From an uncultured Clostridia bacterium (GTDB lineage Bacteria > Bacillota > Clostridia > TANB77 > CAG-508): a stretch of DNA of 64,000 bases. How positions within the stretch are numbered: the stretch's first letter is position 1; every line of letters begins with the position of its first letter. The position numbers and the translations under genes are program-made. This document shows positions 24,225 through 33,938 of this stretch, piece after piece. The stretch covers positions 1 to 64,000 of the forward strand of contig CAKOWE010000002.1 of NCBI GenBank assembly GCA_934122235.1, written 5' to 3'. The notes beneath the pieces are model-generated. The model was not told the DNA's origin. It saw only the letters and a list, made by a program, of their open reading frames with translations, and did not search any database.

Positions 24225-26177
24225 CTACATTGGTATCACTAGTTTATTTATTTTTCCTTTTATATAGTTTTCTAACTTTCCCATAAATTCATTTGATTGT
24301 ATCTCTTTATTTGCAACCATCTCTAATCCTTTTTCCCAACTAGCTGTTAATTTAGGATTTAACATGTCTGGCATTGATAAATTTACAACATCATATATAA
24401 TTTCTCCTTTATTAGTTGGAGTTATAATTTGTGTTTTGTTATTTATATCAATATATTTTATTCTTTCCAATTTTTTTATTATTTCTGCTCTAGTCGCACT
24501 TGTACCAATCCCTGTACCTTTTATTTGCTCTCGTAATTCATCATCTTCTATTAATTTTCCCGCATTTTCCATTGCTAAAATTATTGAACCTGAATTATAT
24601 CTAGTAGGTGGATTAGTTTCTGATTCCTTCAATTCGTAATTTATAGTTTTTAATTCTTGTCCCTTTTTTAATGTATTTAAAATGTCTAAATTGTTATTTT
24701 CTTGTCCTTCTTCATCTTTATTATCGATAGTATTTTTTTGCTGTTTTAATATTTCCAAATACCCTAATTTAGTGCAAACTTTTCCACTTGTACTAAATTG
24801 CTCGTTTTCTACATTTAGTGTTACAGATACTTTATTAAATTCAGCTGGTGGATAAAATATGCTTAAAAATCTTTTTACTATATTTATATATATGTCTTTA
24901 TGTAATTGTGGCAATTTTTCATAATTTTCATATCCCTGTCCTGTTGGAATTATAGCATAGTGATCTGTTATCTTGCTGTCATTTACATATTTGCTTTTTA
25001 AAAGATTTGTTGAATATTTTTCGTTTATCATTTTATTTATTATATTTTTTATTTCTTCATTTTGAAATCCTTTACTTATTCCATTTAAGTTTTTTGTAAT
25101 TTCTTTTGCTACTGCTGTTGACAAAACTCTAGCATCTGTTCTTGGATACGTTACTAATTTCTTTTCATATAAATTTTGTACTACTTCTAATGTTTCATCA
25201 GGTTTAATTTTAAACTTCTTTGTACATTCGTTTTGTAACTCTGCAAGGTTAAACAATAAAGGAGGGTTCTCTTTTTGCTTACTTTTCTTTACTTCTGTTA
25301 CTATTGAATCTTTAAAATTAATACTATTACCTTCATTTTTTCCTAATGATGCTATAAATCTTTTAGCATCATCTTCTCTTTTAAATCCACTATCGTTATA
25401 CAACTCAGGCGAATTATACATTATAGAATTTTCTGAAACCTTCCATTCAGCTTTAAATGAAGATAATTCATTACCGAATTCCCCTATTATTTTATAATAC
25501 TTAGTTTTTACAAAATTTCTAATCTCACGTTCTCTACTAACAACCATTCCCAATACACATGTCATAACTCTACCAACAGATATAGAAGCTTTATCTTCAT
25601 TTATTTGTTTAGCAATTCTTTTTCCATATATTATTGAAAGTAATCTTGAAAAATTTATCCCTATCAAATAATCTTCTTTTGCTCTTAAATATGCAGAATC
25701 AGATATACTATCATATTCTGATAAATCTTTAGCATTTTTTATTCCGTTTAAAATTTCTTCTTCCGTTTGAGAGTCTATCCATACTCTCTTTTTTTCCTTG
25801 CCTTCCACTCCAACCATTTGGTCTACTAATCTATATATATACTCTCCTTCACGACCAGAGTCAGTACATACATATATTCTTGTTATATCTTCCCTTTTCA
25901 ACAAGCTTTTTACAACATTAAACTGTTTTTCTACTGATGGTATTACTTCATACTTATATTCATTTGGAATAAATGGCAATGTATCTAATCTCCAAAATTT
26001 TAAGTTTTCATCATATTTTTCTGGATAAGACATCGTAATCAAATGTCCAACACACCAAGTAACAACCCATTCATCAGATTCCAAAAATCCGTCTTTTCTA
26101 GTAGTATTTATTTTTAACACTTTTGCAAATTCCATTGCAACACTTGGTTTTTCTGTAATTAACAAACTCTTTTGCAT
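24225..26177 (-). CDS. topB: DNA topoisomerase III (type IA)
   Basis: 650 residues. Toprim domain at the N-terminus (LLITEKPSVAMEFAKVL, then VCTDSGREGEYIYRLV), gate domains, and the catalytic Tyr at about residue 344 in LVTYPRTDARVLS. C-terminal end GKLENYIKGKINKLVIPM; there are no zinc ribbons, so it is the TopB form rather than TopA. It relaxes and decatenates negatively supercoiled or single-strand-bearing DNA. RBS GAGGTAGG before ATG. Confidence 0.94.
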   Translation of the reverse strand: MQKSLLITEKPSVAMEFAKVLKINTTRKDGFLESDEWVVTWCVGHLITMSYPEKYDENLKFWRLDTLPFIPNEYKYEVIPSVEKQFNVVKSLLKREDITRIYVCTDSGREGEYIYRLVDQMVGVEGKEKKRVWIDSQTEEEILNGIKNAKDLSEYDSISDSAYLRAKEDYLIGINFSRLLSIIYGKRIAKQINEDKASISVGRVMTCVLGMVVSREREIRNFVKTKYYKIIGEFGNELSSFKAEWKVSENSIMYNSPELYNDSGFKREDDAKRFIASLGKNEGNSINFKDSIVTEVKKSKQKENPPLLFNLAELQNECTKKFKIKPDETLEVVQNLYEKKLVTYPRTDARVLSTAVAKEITKNLNGISKGFQNEEIKNIINKMINEKYSTNLLKSKYVNDSKITDHYAIIPTGQGYENYEKLPQLHKDIYINIVKRFLSIFYPPAEFNKVSVTLNVENEQFSTSGKVCTKLGYLEILKQQKNTIDNKDEEGQENNNLDILNTLKKGQELKTINYELKESETNPPTRYNSGSIILAMENAGKLIEDDELREQIKGTGIGTSATRAEIIKKLERIKYIDINNKTQIITPTNKGEIIYDVVNLSMPDMLNPKLTASWEKGLEMVANKEIQSNEFMGKLENYIKGKINKLVIPM

Positions 26178-26358
26178 ATCATCCTACCTCATTTTAAAAA
26201 ATTATATATTATATATTTTTAATTTGCAAGGTTAAATTAAATTATAAATATGTAATATATATCTAATTCGAATTTAGCATACATCTACACCTACATAAAT
26301 CAATCTATAAAATACACTATTTATCTTATATATAATTTCAAAAAATTAGCCTTTTTCC

Positions 26359-26387
26359 TAGACTATATTTATTTTTTGTTATATAAT
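26359..26387 (+). promoter_or_regulatory. SigA promoter of leuS
   Basis: TAGACT (26359-26364), 17-base spacer, TATAAT (26382-26387), giving a leader of only about 25 bases before AAGGAGG. No T-box leader fits in it, unlike many Bacillota aminoacyl-tRNA synthetase genes. Confidence 0.8.
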
Positions 26388-26421
26388 AGTTATATTATAT
26401 TTACAAACAAGGAGGATTCTC

Positions 26422-28830
26422 ATGTCTTATAATTTTAAAGAAATAGAAAAAAAATGGCAACAAAAATGGGAAAAAGAAGGAACATTTAATGCAAAAGATG
26501 ATTATACTATGAAAAAATGGTATGGATTAATTGAATTTCCATATCCTTCAGGACAAGGTCTCCATGTTGGTCACCCACGTAGTTATACAGCATTAGATAT
26601 TATTGCAAGGAAAAAAAGACTAGAGGGATATAATGTACTATATCCTATTGGTTTTGATGCCTTTGGTTTACCTGCTGAAAACTATGCTATAAAAAACAAA
26701 ATACATCCAAGTGTAATTACAAAACAAAATATAGATCATTTTAGAGAGCAATTAAAAGCATTAGGTTTTTCTTTTGATTGGTCTCGTGAAATAAACACAA
26801 CTGATCCAAATTATTATAAATGGACTCAATGGATTTTTATACAATTATATAAACATGGATTAGCTTACAAAACAACAATGCCAATTAACTATTGTACAGG
26901 ATGTAAAGTTGGCCTAGCTAACGAAGAAGTTGTAAACGGAGTTTGCGAAAGATGTGGTAGTCCAGTAGTCCAAAAAGAAAAAAGTCAATGGATGTTAAAA
27001 ATTACAGAATATGCAGAAAGACTCATAGATGATTTAGACAACTTAGATTTCTTAGAAAAAATCAAACTACAACAAAAAAATTGGATTGGTAAAAGCGAAG
27101 GTGCAGAAGTTAAATTTAAACTTGCTGGTATTGAAAACGAAGAATTAGTTGTATACACAACTAGACCGGACACTTTATTTGGCGCAACATATATGGTTGT
27201 AGCTCCAGAACATTCAATTATTCAAAAATTCGAAAGTAGAATTTCTAATCTAAATGAAGTAAAAGAATATCAAAACCAAGCAAAATTAAAATCTGACTTT
27301 GAAAGAGCAGAACTTTCTAAGGATAAAACTGGTGTTGAATTAAAAGGATTAAAAGCAATTAATCCTTTAACAGGTAAAGAAATACCTATTTGGATTTCTG
27401 ATTATGTTTTAATTACATATGGAACGGGTGCTATTATGGCTGTTCCGGCACATGATAACAGAGATTGGGAATTTGCAAAGAAATTTGATTTACCTATAAT
27501 AGAAGTTGTTTCAGGAGGAGAAAATGTTTTAGAGAAACCTCATACCGACGTTTATACTGGTACAATGATTAATTCTGGATTCTTAAACGGACTAGAAGTA
27601 AAAGATGCAATAAAAAAATGTATAGACTATTTAGAAGAACATAATATTGGAAAAAGAAAAGTAAACTTTAAACTTCGTGATTGGGTATTCTCTCGTCAAA
27701 GATACTGGGGAGAACCAATCCCTATGGTATATTGTGAAAAATGTGGTTGGCAACCATTAGACGAAAAAGATTTACCACTTATCTTGCCAGACGTAAAGGA
27801 TTTTGAACCAGGAGAAAACGGAGAATCTCCTCTTGCAAAACAAACAGAATGGATTAATACAACTTGTCCTCATTGTGGAGGTAAAGCAAAAAGAGAAACA
27901 GATACAATGCCTCAATGGGCAGGTTCATCATGGTACTTCTTAAGATATATGGATCCACACAACAACAATGCTCTAGCTTCTAAAGAAGCTTTAGAATACT
28001 GGAGTCCTGTAGATTGGTATAACGGTGGTATGGAACATACTACATTGCACCTACTTTATTCTAGATTTTGGCATAAGTTTTTATATGATATTGGAGTAGT
28101 TCCAACTAAGGAACCTTACTACAAACGTACTTCTCATGGAATGATTTTAGGAAGCAATGGTGAAAAAATGTCTAAATCTAGAGGAAACGTTGTAAACCCT
28201 GATGATATAGTTAATGAGTTTGGTGCAGATACATTTAGAGTTTATGAAATGTTTATAGGTCCTTTTGACCAATCTGCTCCATGGTCTATGGATAGTATTA
28301 GAGGATGCTATAAATTTTTAGAACGAGTTTGGAATTTGCAAGATATTTTAATTGATGGAAATTCATTTTCTCCAGAATTTGAAAAAATGATGCATAAAGC
28401 AATCAAAAAAATATCATCAGACATTGAAGAAATGAAATTTAATACTTCTATCGCTACTTTCATGACAATGATTAATGAATTTTATAAATTAAAAAGAATT
28501 AATAAAGCTGAATTTAAAGTATTCCTAGAATTGTTAAATCCATTTGCACCTCATATAACAGAAGAATTATACCAATTATTAAATTTAGGACATACAATTT
28601 CAGATTCTACTTGGCCAAAATATGAAGAAGAAAAAACAAAAGATACTGAAATAGAAATCCCTGTTCAAATTAACGGAAAGTTAAAAGCAACAGTTAAAAT
28701 TACTCCTGACGCTTCCGAAGAATCCGTAAAAGAAATCGTACATAATGAAGTTGCACCATTACTAGAAGAAAAAAATATTGTTAAAGAAATTTATGTAAAA
28801 AATAAAATTTATAATATAGTAGTAAAATAA
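26422..28830 (+). CDS. leuS: Leucyl-tRNA synthetase
   Basis: 802 residues, a normal bacterial class I LeuRS. HIGH-type motif HVGHPRSY, a zinc-like CxxC/CxxC (CTGCK...CERCG), the CP1 editing domain (TTRPDTLFGATYMVVAPEH and GTGAIMAVPAHD), a second CxxC pair (CEKCGW, CPHCGG), KMSKS as GEKMSKSRGNVV, and the anticodon-binding C-terminal helices. The long isolated rightward gene is flanked by its own promoter and terminator. Confidence 0.97.
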   Translation: MSYNFKEIEKKWQQKWEKEGTFNAKDDYTMKKWYGLIEFPYPSGQGLHVGHPRSYTALDIIARKKRLEGYNVLYPIGFDAFGLPAENYAIKNKIHPSVITKQNIDHFREQLKALGFSFDWSREINTTDPNYYKWTQWIFIQLYKHGLAYKTTMPINYCTGCKVGLANEEVVNGVCERCGSPVVQKEKSQWMLKITEYAERLIDDLDNLDFLEKIKLQQKNWIGKSEGAEVKFKLAGIENEELVVYTTRPDTLFGATYMVVAPEHSIIQKFESRISNLNEVKEYQNQAKLKSDFERAELSKDKTGVELKGLKAINPLTGKEIPIWISDYVLITYGTGAIMAVPAHDNRDWEFAKKFDLPIIEVVSGGENVLEKPHTDVYTGTMINSGFLNGLEVKDAIKKCIDYLEEHNIGKRKVNFKLRDWVFSRQRYWGEPIPMVYCEKCGWQPLDEKDLPLILPDVKDFEPGENGESPLAKQTEWINTTCPHCGGKAKRETDTMPQWAGSSWYFLRYMDPHNNNALASKEALEYWSPVDWYNGGMEHTTLHLLYSRFWHKFLYDIGVVPTKEPYYKRTSHGMILGSNGEKMSKSRGNVVNPDDIVNEFGADTFRVYEMFIGPFDQSAPWSMDSIRGCYKFLERVWNLQDILIDGNSFSPEFEKMMHKAIKKISSDIEEMKFNTSIATFMTMINEFYKLKRINKAEFKVFLELLNPFAPHITEELYQLLNLGHTISDSTWPKYEEEKTKDTEIEIPVQINGKLKATVKITPDASEESVKEIVHNEVAPLLEEKNIVKEIYVKNKIYNIVVK

Positions 28831-28831
28831 T

Positions 28832-28873
28832 AGAAAAGATATACCTAGTTTAAAACTAGGTATATCTTTTTTA
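28832..28873. terminator. Bidirectional terminator after leuS
   Basis: AAAAGATATACCTAGTTTT and AAAACTAGGTATATCTTTTTT form a long hairpin with T-run; the 3' side reaches into the stop of the convergent dockerin gene. Confidence 0.85.
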
Positions 28874-30124
28874 TTCTATTGGCTTAATATTTACACTTGC
28901 TAAATTTAACTGAACGATATCAGTTATAGTAATCTTACTATCTCCATTTAAATCTGCTGCTATTTTTTCTATCTCATCTAGCTCTTGTAAATGAACACTA
29001 TACAATTTCATTTTTACTAGATCTGTTATACTAATTTTTCCGTTTCCGTCTATATCACCTTTTACAATAATAGTGTATTCTTTATTATTCATTTTTAATT
29101 TCATGCCAGTTGCTATTAATGTATCTTCATTTGTTATAGATTCATCATTTTTACTGTATATATTATAATCATCTTTCGCGGTAACATTTGCTTTAAAATC
29201 ACTTATTTTAGTTTTAGGTATAATTTTAGATATATATTTTTTATTTGAATCTATTAAATATTTCGTACTTGATAATTCTTCATTCGTTGGATTATCACTC
29301 ACAACCTTTATATCACATTTTGCAGTTATTTCTGTATTGTTTTTTAACTTTACTATTATATATGCATCTCCTATTGAAAGAGCCTTAATTTTAATAACAC
29401 CTGAAGTGTCCGTGTTTATTTCTATACCATCACTATATGACACCGTAACACTTTTTACAAGAGCATTTTCTGGTAATACAGTGTATTTTACTTCAGCCGT
29501 TTCTCCAACTTTTAATTCTAAAACTGATGTATCTAGATTTATACTATTAGCATCACACGCAATATTTAATTCTGCCTCTATCCATGTATCATCATATGAT
29601 ACATAAAATTCTTCAGTTTCTTTTATTTTTTTAACTTTATACGCACCTTTACTAGACGTTAAGCTACTCTTGAATTGATAATTATCATCATAGTCAATTA
29701 TAATTACTTTTGTTAATTTGTCTGTATTAGAACTAGTTGCACTTCTTTTAAAACAAAATTCTTTATTTGATTGATCGTAATAAGTAGCACTATTTAAAAT
29801 TTCACCAACTAAATATTCTCCATCATTTAACGAATCAAGTGTTTCTTTTATTTGGTTTCTTGTTAGTTGTACTTCGGAAAGCTCCATACTTTTAGTGTAA
29901 CTTCCATCTGCATCTTTTTTATAATAATATATCTCTTCTTCATTATATATTTTACACATTCCAGATATATTTTTAGCTCTCAACATCTGTTGAGAAAAAA
30001 AGTCTTTAGTTTCATTAACACCCGTGTTTAGATTATAAAAAAAAGCTTGAGAACCTGTACTCATTGTAAAAAACAAAATTATACTCATTAATAAAATAAT
30101 ATTTTTCTTCAATTTTCTTTTCAT
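28871..30124 (-). CDS. Secreted dockerin protein with Big_2-type domain
   Basis: 417 residues. Signal peptide (Lys-rich start, hydrophobic run, cut near SQA), an N-terminal region of unknown fold (~30-185), an immunoglobulin-like bacterial Ig (Big_2) domain (LDTSVLELKVGETAEVKYTVLP..., ~190-275), a short linker, and at the C-terminus a type I dockerin: two Ca2+-binding repeats, GDIDGNGKISITDLVKMK and ADLNGDSKITITDIVQLN. Dockerins bind cohesins; the next gene upstream encodes a wall-anchored cohesin. No catalytic domain is recognised. GAGGTGAGG before ATG. Confidence 0.88.
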   Translation of the reverse strand: MKRKLKKNIILLMSIILFFTMSTGSQAFFYNLNTGVNETKDFFSQQMLRAKNISGMCKIYNEEEIYYYKKDADGSYTKSMELSEVQLTRNQIKETLDSLNDGEYLVGEILNSATYYDQSNKEFCFKRSATSSNTDKLTKVIIIDYDDNYQFKSSLTSSKGAYKVKKIKETEEFYVSYDDTWIEAELNIACDANSINLDTSVLELKVGETAEVKYTVLPENALVKSVTVSYSDGIEINTDTSGVIKIKALSIGDAYIIVKLKNNTEITAKCDIKVVSDNPTNEELSSTKYLIDSNKKYISKIIPKTKISDFKANVTAKDDYNIYSKNDESITNEDTLIATGMKLKMNNKEYTIIVKGDIDGNGKISITDLVKMKLYSVHLQELDEIEKIAADLNGDSKITITDIVQLNLASVNIKPIE

Positions 30125-30178
30125 ATAATCCTCACCTCATTTATTAATTATACCACATATTGTGCTTATATGCAAAAA

Positions 30179-30206
30179 ACAAAGGGTAAATAAACTTACC
30201 CTTTGC
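30179..30206 (-). terminator. Terminator of the cohesin gene
   Basis: CAAAGGGTAA-GTTTA-TTTACCCTTTG followed by TTTTTTG on the minus strand, separating the cohesin and dockerin genes. Confidence 0.85.
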
Positions 30207-30229
30207 AACTATTATTAAAACATATTATT

Positions 30230-30970
30230 TTATATATCTTTATATCTTCTATATGCTATATATGAAACTAATGTTAACACTAATGCTCCAAATAATATTG
30301 GAACTGGACTATCTCCTATTCCTGTTTGTGGTAATTTACCAGTTGAAGGTGATGCTGTTGTATTTGGTGAAACTAATGTTATCGGAGAAGATGTCGTTGT
30401 TGGAGAGGCAGTTGCTGCTGGACTTGGTGTTGTAATTATTGGAATTATCTCTCCACCGCCAATTTCACTTTTATCTTTTACTGTAACTGTTGCTGTAACT
30501 GGTGAAGTTGATATGTCTTCTGTTCCGTTACTAGCCACTAAATTGTTTAACATTACTACAGATTTACCTAAAGTAGCCCCTTCTTTTACTTTTAGAGCTA
30601 TTTGCATTATATTTTTTGTGCTTTTTACTGGAGATGTTGTAACTATTTTAAATTCACCTGTTGATGAGTTATATGTTACATCTCCCCATCCACTTAACGC
30701 TGTAATCTGATCTGTGTTTCCATTTGAATCTGACACTATAGATTCAAAAACTTCTGTTTTATATTCTAACGTACCTTCTAATCCATATATTCCATTATTT
30801 GAGTTCACATCTGTTAAAGACACTGTTAATATAACCGTTTGACCTTCCGCACACTCTTGTACATTTGTTTTTAAATCTACGCTAACAGTATCAGCATATA
30901 CAAAACTTGAACCAAATACTATTAAAGCCAAAGTCATAAATACTATTAATAAAATCTTTTTACTTCTCAT
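30230..30970 (-). CDS. Cell-wall-anchored cohesin-domain protein (LPQTG)
   Basis: 246 residues. Signal peptide ending near VYA, then one ~140-residue all-beta domain that fits a cohesin (VSVDLKTNVQECAEGQTVILTVSL at the first strand, GIYGLEGTLEYKTEVFESI), a Pro/Thr/Ser/Ala linker (~176-212), and a sortase signal: LPQTG at 213-217, a hydrophobic helix and the basic tail YRRYKDI. Cohesin with a sortase anchor is the layout of an anchoring scaffoldin that holds dockerin proteins on the wall. The adjacent dockerin protein is the obvious partner. Transcribed separately. Confidence 0.85.
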   Translation of the reverse strand: MRSKKILLIVFMTLALIVFGSSFVYADTVSVDLKTNVQECAEGQTVILTVSLTDVNSNNGIYGLEGTLEYKTEVFESIVSDSNGNTDQITALSGWGDVTYNSSTGEFKIVTTSPVKSTKNIMQIALKVKEGATLGKSVVMLNNLVASNGTEDISTSPVTATVTVKDKSEIGGGEIIPIITTPSPAATASPTTTSSPITLVSPNTTASPSTGKLPQTGIGDSPVPILFGALVLTLVSYIAYRRYKDI

Positions 30971-31134
30971 ATTTTTCTCCTTTGTTTGATAAAAAATTAC
31001 TAATTACATTTATATTATATAACATTTTTTAAAATAAATAAAGAATGTAATGAAATTGTAATATATTCTTAATATAATCGAAACATATTGTACATAAAAC
31101 TATTGTATAATTATATGTACTATGGAGGTAATTT

Positions 31135-32284
31135 ATGTCTATTGATTCTATTCTAAAAAAAGAAGGTATTTCGATCATTAGAGAACTTAATATTCTTGAA
31201 ATTAATAGAATTGCTAAAAATATTTCTGACAAAATTTGCAAATATTTTTCACAATTTTTATTAAATTATGATGATTTATTTTCATCAATTTCTAGAATCA
31301 ATATGTATTTAGCAGAAATGCCTTCAGACTCCGCTGTAGCTAAGTATTTATATATAAATAATTCCATATTTTTTAATAATAATATAGATTTAACTGTATC
31401 AGAAAATTCTATATTTGCTTTACATGAATGTATACATTTTATTCAAACTCAACTTAATAACAACGGTAAATTAAAAAGACTTGGACTATATACTTTAGGT
31501 AACCCTGGAGTTGCATTAAATGAAGCTGCTGTCCAACTTATGGCATCAACTGCTCAGGGGCTAGACTTTGATAATGTTAAATATTATGACATTTATATAA
31601 ACACAATAAGTCCTGATTGCTATCCTTTGCAATGTGCTTTACTTACGGAAATGCTATATTTTACCGGTACTTATCCTCTATATCATAGCACATTAAATTC
31701 AAACGATGTGTTTAAAAATACTTTTATATCACATTCAGATAAAAAAACTTATAATAAAATAGAATTAAACTTTGATAAAATTTTAAAATTAGAAGATGAC
31801 TTGTATTACTTTACCATTGAATTAGAAAACGCCTCTAGTCGGAAAAGATGTTAAACTATTAAATAGGCTTATATTAAATAGAAAAAATGCTATTAGAAAA
31901 GTATTTTTTGATACTCAAAACCTAATTATTCAAAGTTGTTTTACAAATGAATTTAATTCTATTTGTAATCTAAATGATATAAAAAATTTTCAAGATAAAC
32001 TATATAACTTTAAAAATGTTTTATGCTATACAGATGATTATAACTTTTATAATGAATTTTATTGTAACACAATGCTTGCATTAGAATCTGTAAGAAATTA
32101 TATAGAATTAAACGGAAATATGATTAACTATAGAAATTCTAATACAAGTTTAGCAATAATTGATAACTCTAACAATTTTGTAAAAGTATTTAAAACTATT
32201 ATTCAAAAAATACGTAAATTATTCTATATTAATAAAACAAATTTTGATTATTATAGCTTACAAGAAACTAAATTATTTAAATAA
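31135..32284 (+). CDS. HExxH zincin-like protein, requires +1 frameshift at a CGG codon
   Basis: ATG 31135 after ATGGAGG. Frame one runs 235 codons to AGT, then CGG, and would stop three codons later. Skipping C 31840 continues GKDVKLLNRLILNRKN and stays open to the stop at 32284, giving 382 residues. No signal peptide. HECIH at residues 97-101 (FALHECIHFIQ) is an HExxH zinc site, and Glu130 in ALNEAAVQLMA sits at a distance suited to the third ligand of gluzincins, so a cytoplasmic metallopeptidase is possible. Family not recognised. Shift site AGT C GGA AAA, almost the same as in the ATPase gene. Confidence 0.8.
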
Positions 32285-32323
32285 TAGCATATTAGATTAA
32301 CAACCTAATATGCTATTATTTTT
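32283..32323. terminator. Bidirectional terminator
   Basis: AATAGCATATTAG and CTAATATGCTATT form a 13-base-pair stem followed by ATTTTTAAA on the plus strand; it sits between the convergent HExxH and udg genes. Confidence 0.8.
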
Positions 32324-32877
32324 AAAGTTTTTTAAACTCCTTTAGTACTTCTTTTAAATCTTTCCAAAAATCTATTTTTTTATTTTCATCCCTTAATAAA
32401 GCTGCTGGATGCCAAGTTGGCATATATTTTATTTGTTTTTTTTCAACCCATTTTCCTCTACTTGCAGTAATTCCATATTCTTCACCTAAAATATTTTTTA
32501 GTGCAACACTTCCAAGTAAAACAATTATTTTGGGCTGTACTAACATTACTTGTGTTCTCAAATAATCTAAACAAGCAAGTGCCTCATCTTTTTCTGGATT
32601 TCTATTTCCTGGTGGCCTACATTTTACAATATTTGCAATATATACTTCTTCTCTTTTTAATCCTATACCTTTAAAAGCCTCATTCATCAGCTTTCCTGCT
32701 TTTCCAACGAACGGAATCCCTTCTCTATCTTCGTCGGCTCCGTGGTCCTTCTCCAATAAACATTAAGTCTGCATTTTTATTTCCTGTTCCAACTACTACA
32801 TTAGTCCTATTTTTATATAATTTGCACTTATTACATTTTTTGCATGCTTCTTCTAATTCTTCCCAATTATTGTACAT
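32322..32877 (-). CDS. Family 4 uracil-DNA glycosylase, requires +1 frameshift at a CGG codon
   Basis: ATG 32877 behind AAAGGAG opens a frame of 45 codons with the iron-sulfur Cys pair (CKKCNKCKLYKNR) and LMFIGEGP, then CGG, and would stop four codons later. Skipping the C whose complement is base 32742 continues GADEDREGIPFVGKAGKLM, exactly the family motif GE(A/G)PGxxED, and runs to 32322. The joined 184-residue protein has the remaining Fe-S Cys (CRPPGNRNP region) and the HPAALLR motif. It removes uracil from DNA. Shift site CCA C GGA GCC: here the Gly restored by the shift is a highly conserved residue of the active site. Confidence 0.92.
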
Positions 32878-32933
32878 TTAATTTCTCCTTTTATTAAAGT
32901 ACACGAATGTACTTTATACAAATAATTATATTT

Positions 32934-33854
32934 TTATTCAACACAATTTTCTAATAATTCTATCTTTACTTCTTTTGTTGTATTTATTCGTGCTTTTGTA
33001 CCTATTGGTATTACTGTTTTTCTATCTGTATGTCCAAAATTATTAGACTTTATAATTGGCAACTTATTATATTCGTTCTGTAATACTTGAACTAGTATTT
33101 CTTCCAAAGCTACTTTATATTCTGTTTCATAATTTCCAACCCATACTCCTTTAATTTTGTCAAATACATCATTTTGTTTCATATAATATAAATAATTACT
33201 TATCATTCCCGGTGGTGACTCTAATCCCAACTCTTCTATAAATAATATTTTATTTTCAAAATTTACATTATATTTTCCACATACCATTTTTGAAATCAAA
33301 TTCAAATTTCCGCCAACCAATTGCCCTTCGCACTCTCCATCTTTAATAGTTACATATTGGTCATCACTCGTTCCAAGTTCTAAACTTTCTTTTTCAAATC
33401 TTTTTATAATTTCTTTAAATCCATAATCTGTTTCCCAAGTTGTTAATGATTTTAAAGTTGGTCCATGAAAAGTAACAAGTCCTGTTTTTTCATGTATTAC
33501 ATTTAGTAAGCTTGTACTATCACTAAAACCACAAATTATTTTAGGATTATTTTTTATTATTTCATAATCTAAATAGTCAAATACTGAATTAGAATTAAAT
33601 CCTCCATTTGCACAAAATAACATTTTTATTTTCTGATCTGCAAACATTTCGTTTATATCTTTTGCTTTACTTTGTGGTGATGCACTATACCCATATTCAT
33701 TATTTAATGCATATTTTCCTATTTTTACTTCATATCCATTTTTTCTTAACAATTCTATTGAGTTATTTATTTCTGGCATACTATTTTCCGTTATTGGATT
33801 TGATGGTGCAATAACACCTATTATATCTCCTTTTTTTAATCCCTTTGGTATCAT
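32934..33854 (-). CDS. S66 family LD-carboxypeptidase (LdcA/MccF-like)
   Basis: 306 residues. N-terminal nucleophile domain with GDIIGVIAPSNPI and the conserved CGFSDSTSLLN containing the catalytic Ser; C-terminal domain with the Glu in FIEELGLES and the His in NNFGHTDRK completing a Ser-Glu-His triad. Family members cleave the L,D bond in peptidoglycan tetrapeptides or inactivate microcin-type peptides. No signal peptide, so cytoplasmic, pointing to wall recycling. Same strand as pgeF and alr, both also wall-linked. Confidence 0.88.
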   Translation of the reverse strand: MIPKGLKKGDIIGVIAPSNPITENSMPEINNSIELLRKNGYEVKIGKYALNNEYGYSASPQSKAKDINEMFADQKIKMLFCANGGFNSNSVFDYLDYEIIKNNPKIICGFSDSTSLLNVIHEKTGLVTFHGPTLKSLTTWETDYGFKEIIKRFEKESLELGTSDDQYVTIKDGECEGQLVGGNLNLISKMVCGKYNVNFENKILFIEELGLESPPGMISNYLYYMKQNDVFDKIKGVWVGNYETEYKVALEEILVQVLQNEYNKLPIIKSNNFGHTDRKTVIPIGTKARINTTKEVKIELLENCVE

Positions 33855-33938
33855 AAACTTATCCCACCTTATAATTGTATCAAACTGTTTATAAATTCAA
33901 CCTCTAATTATATCTTTGTTTAAGTAAAATCAAAATAA

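Noticed and set aside
26190..26420. T-box leader before leuS
   Set aside because: The promoter lies so close to the start that only about 25 bases of leader remain, and no T-box core is present.
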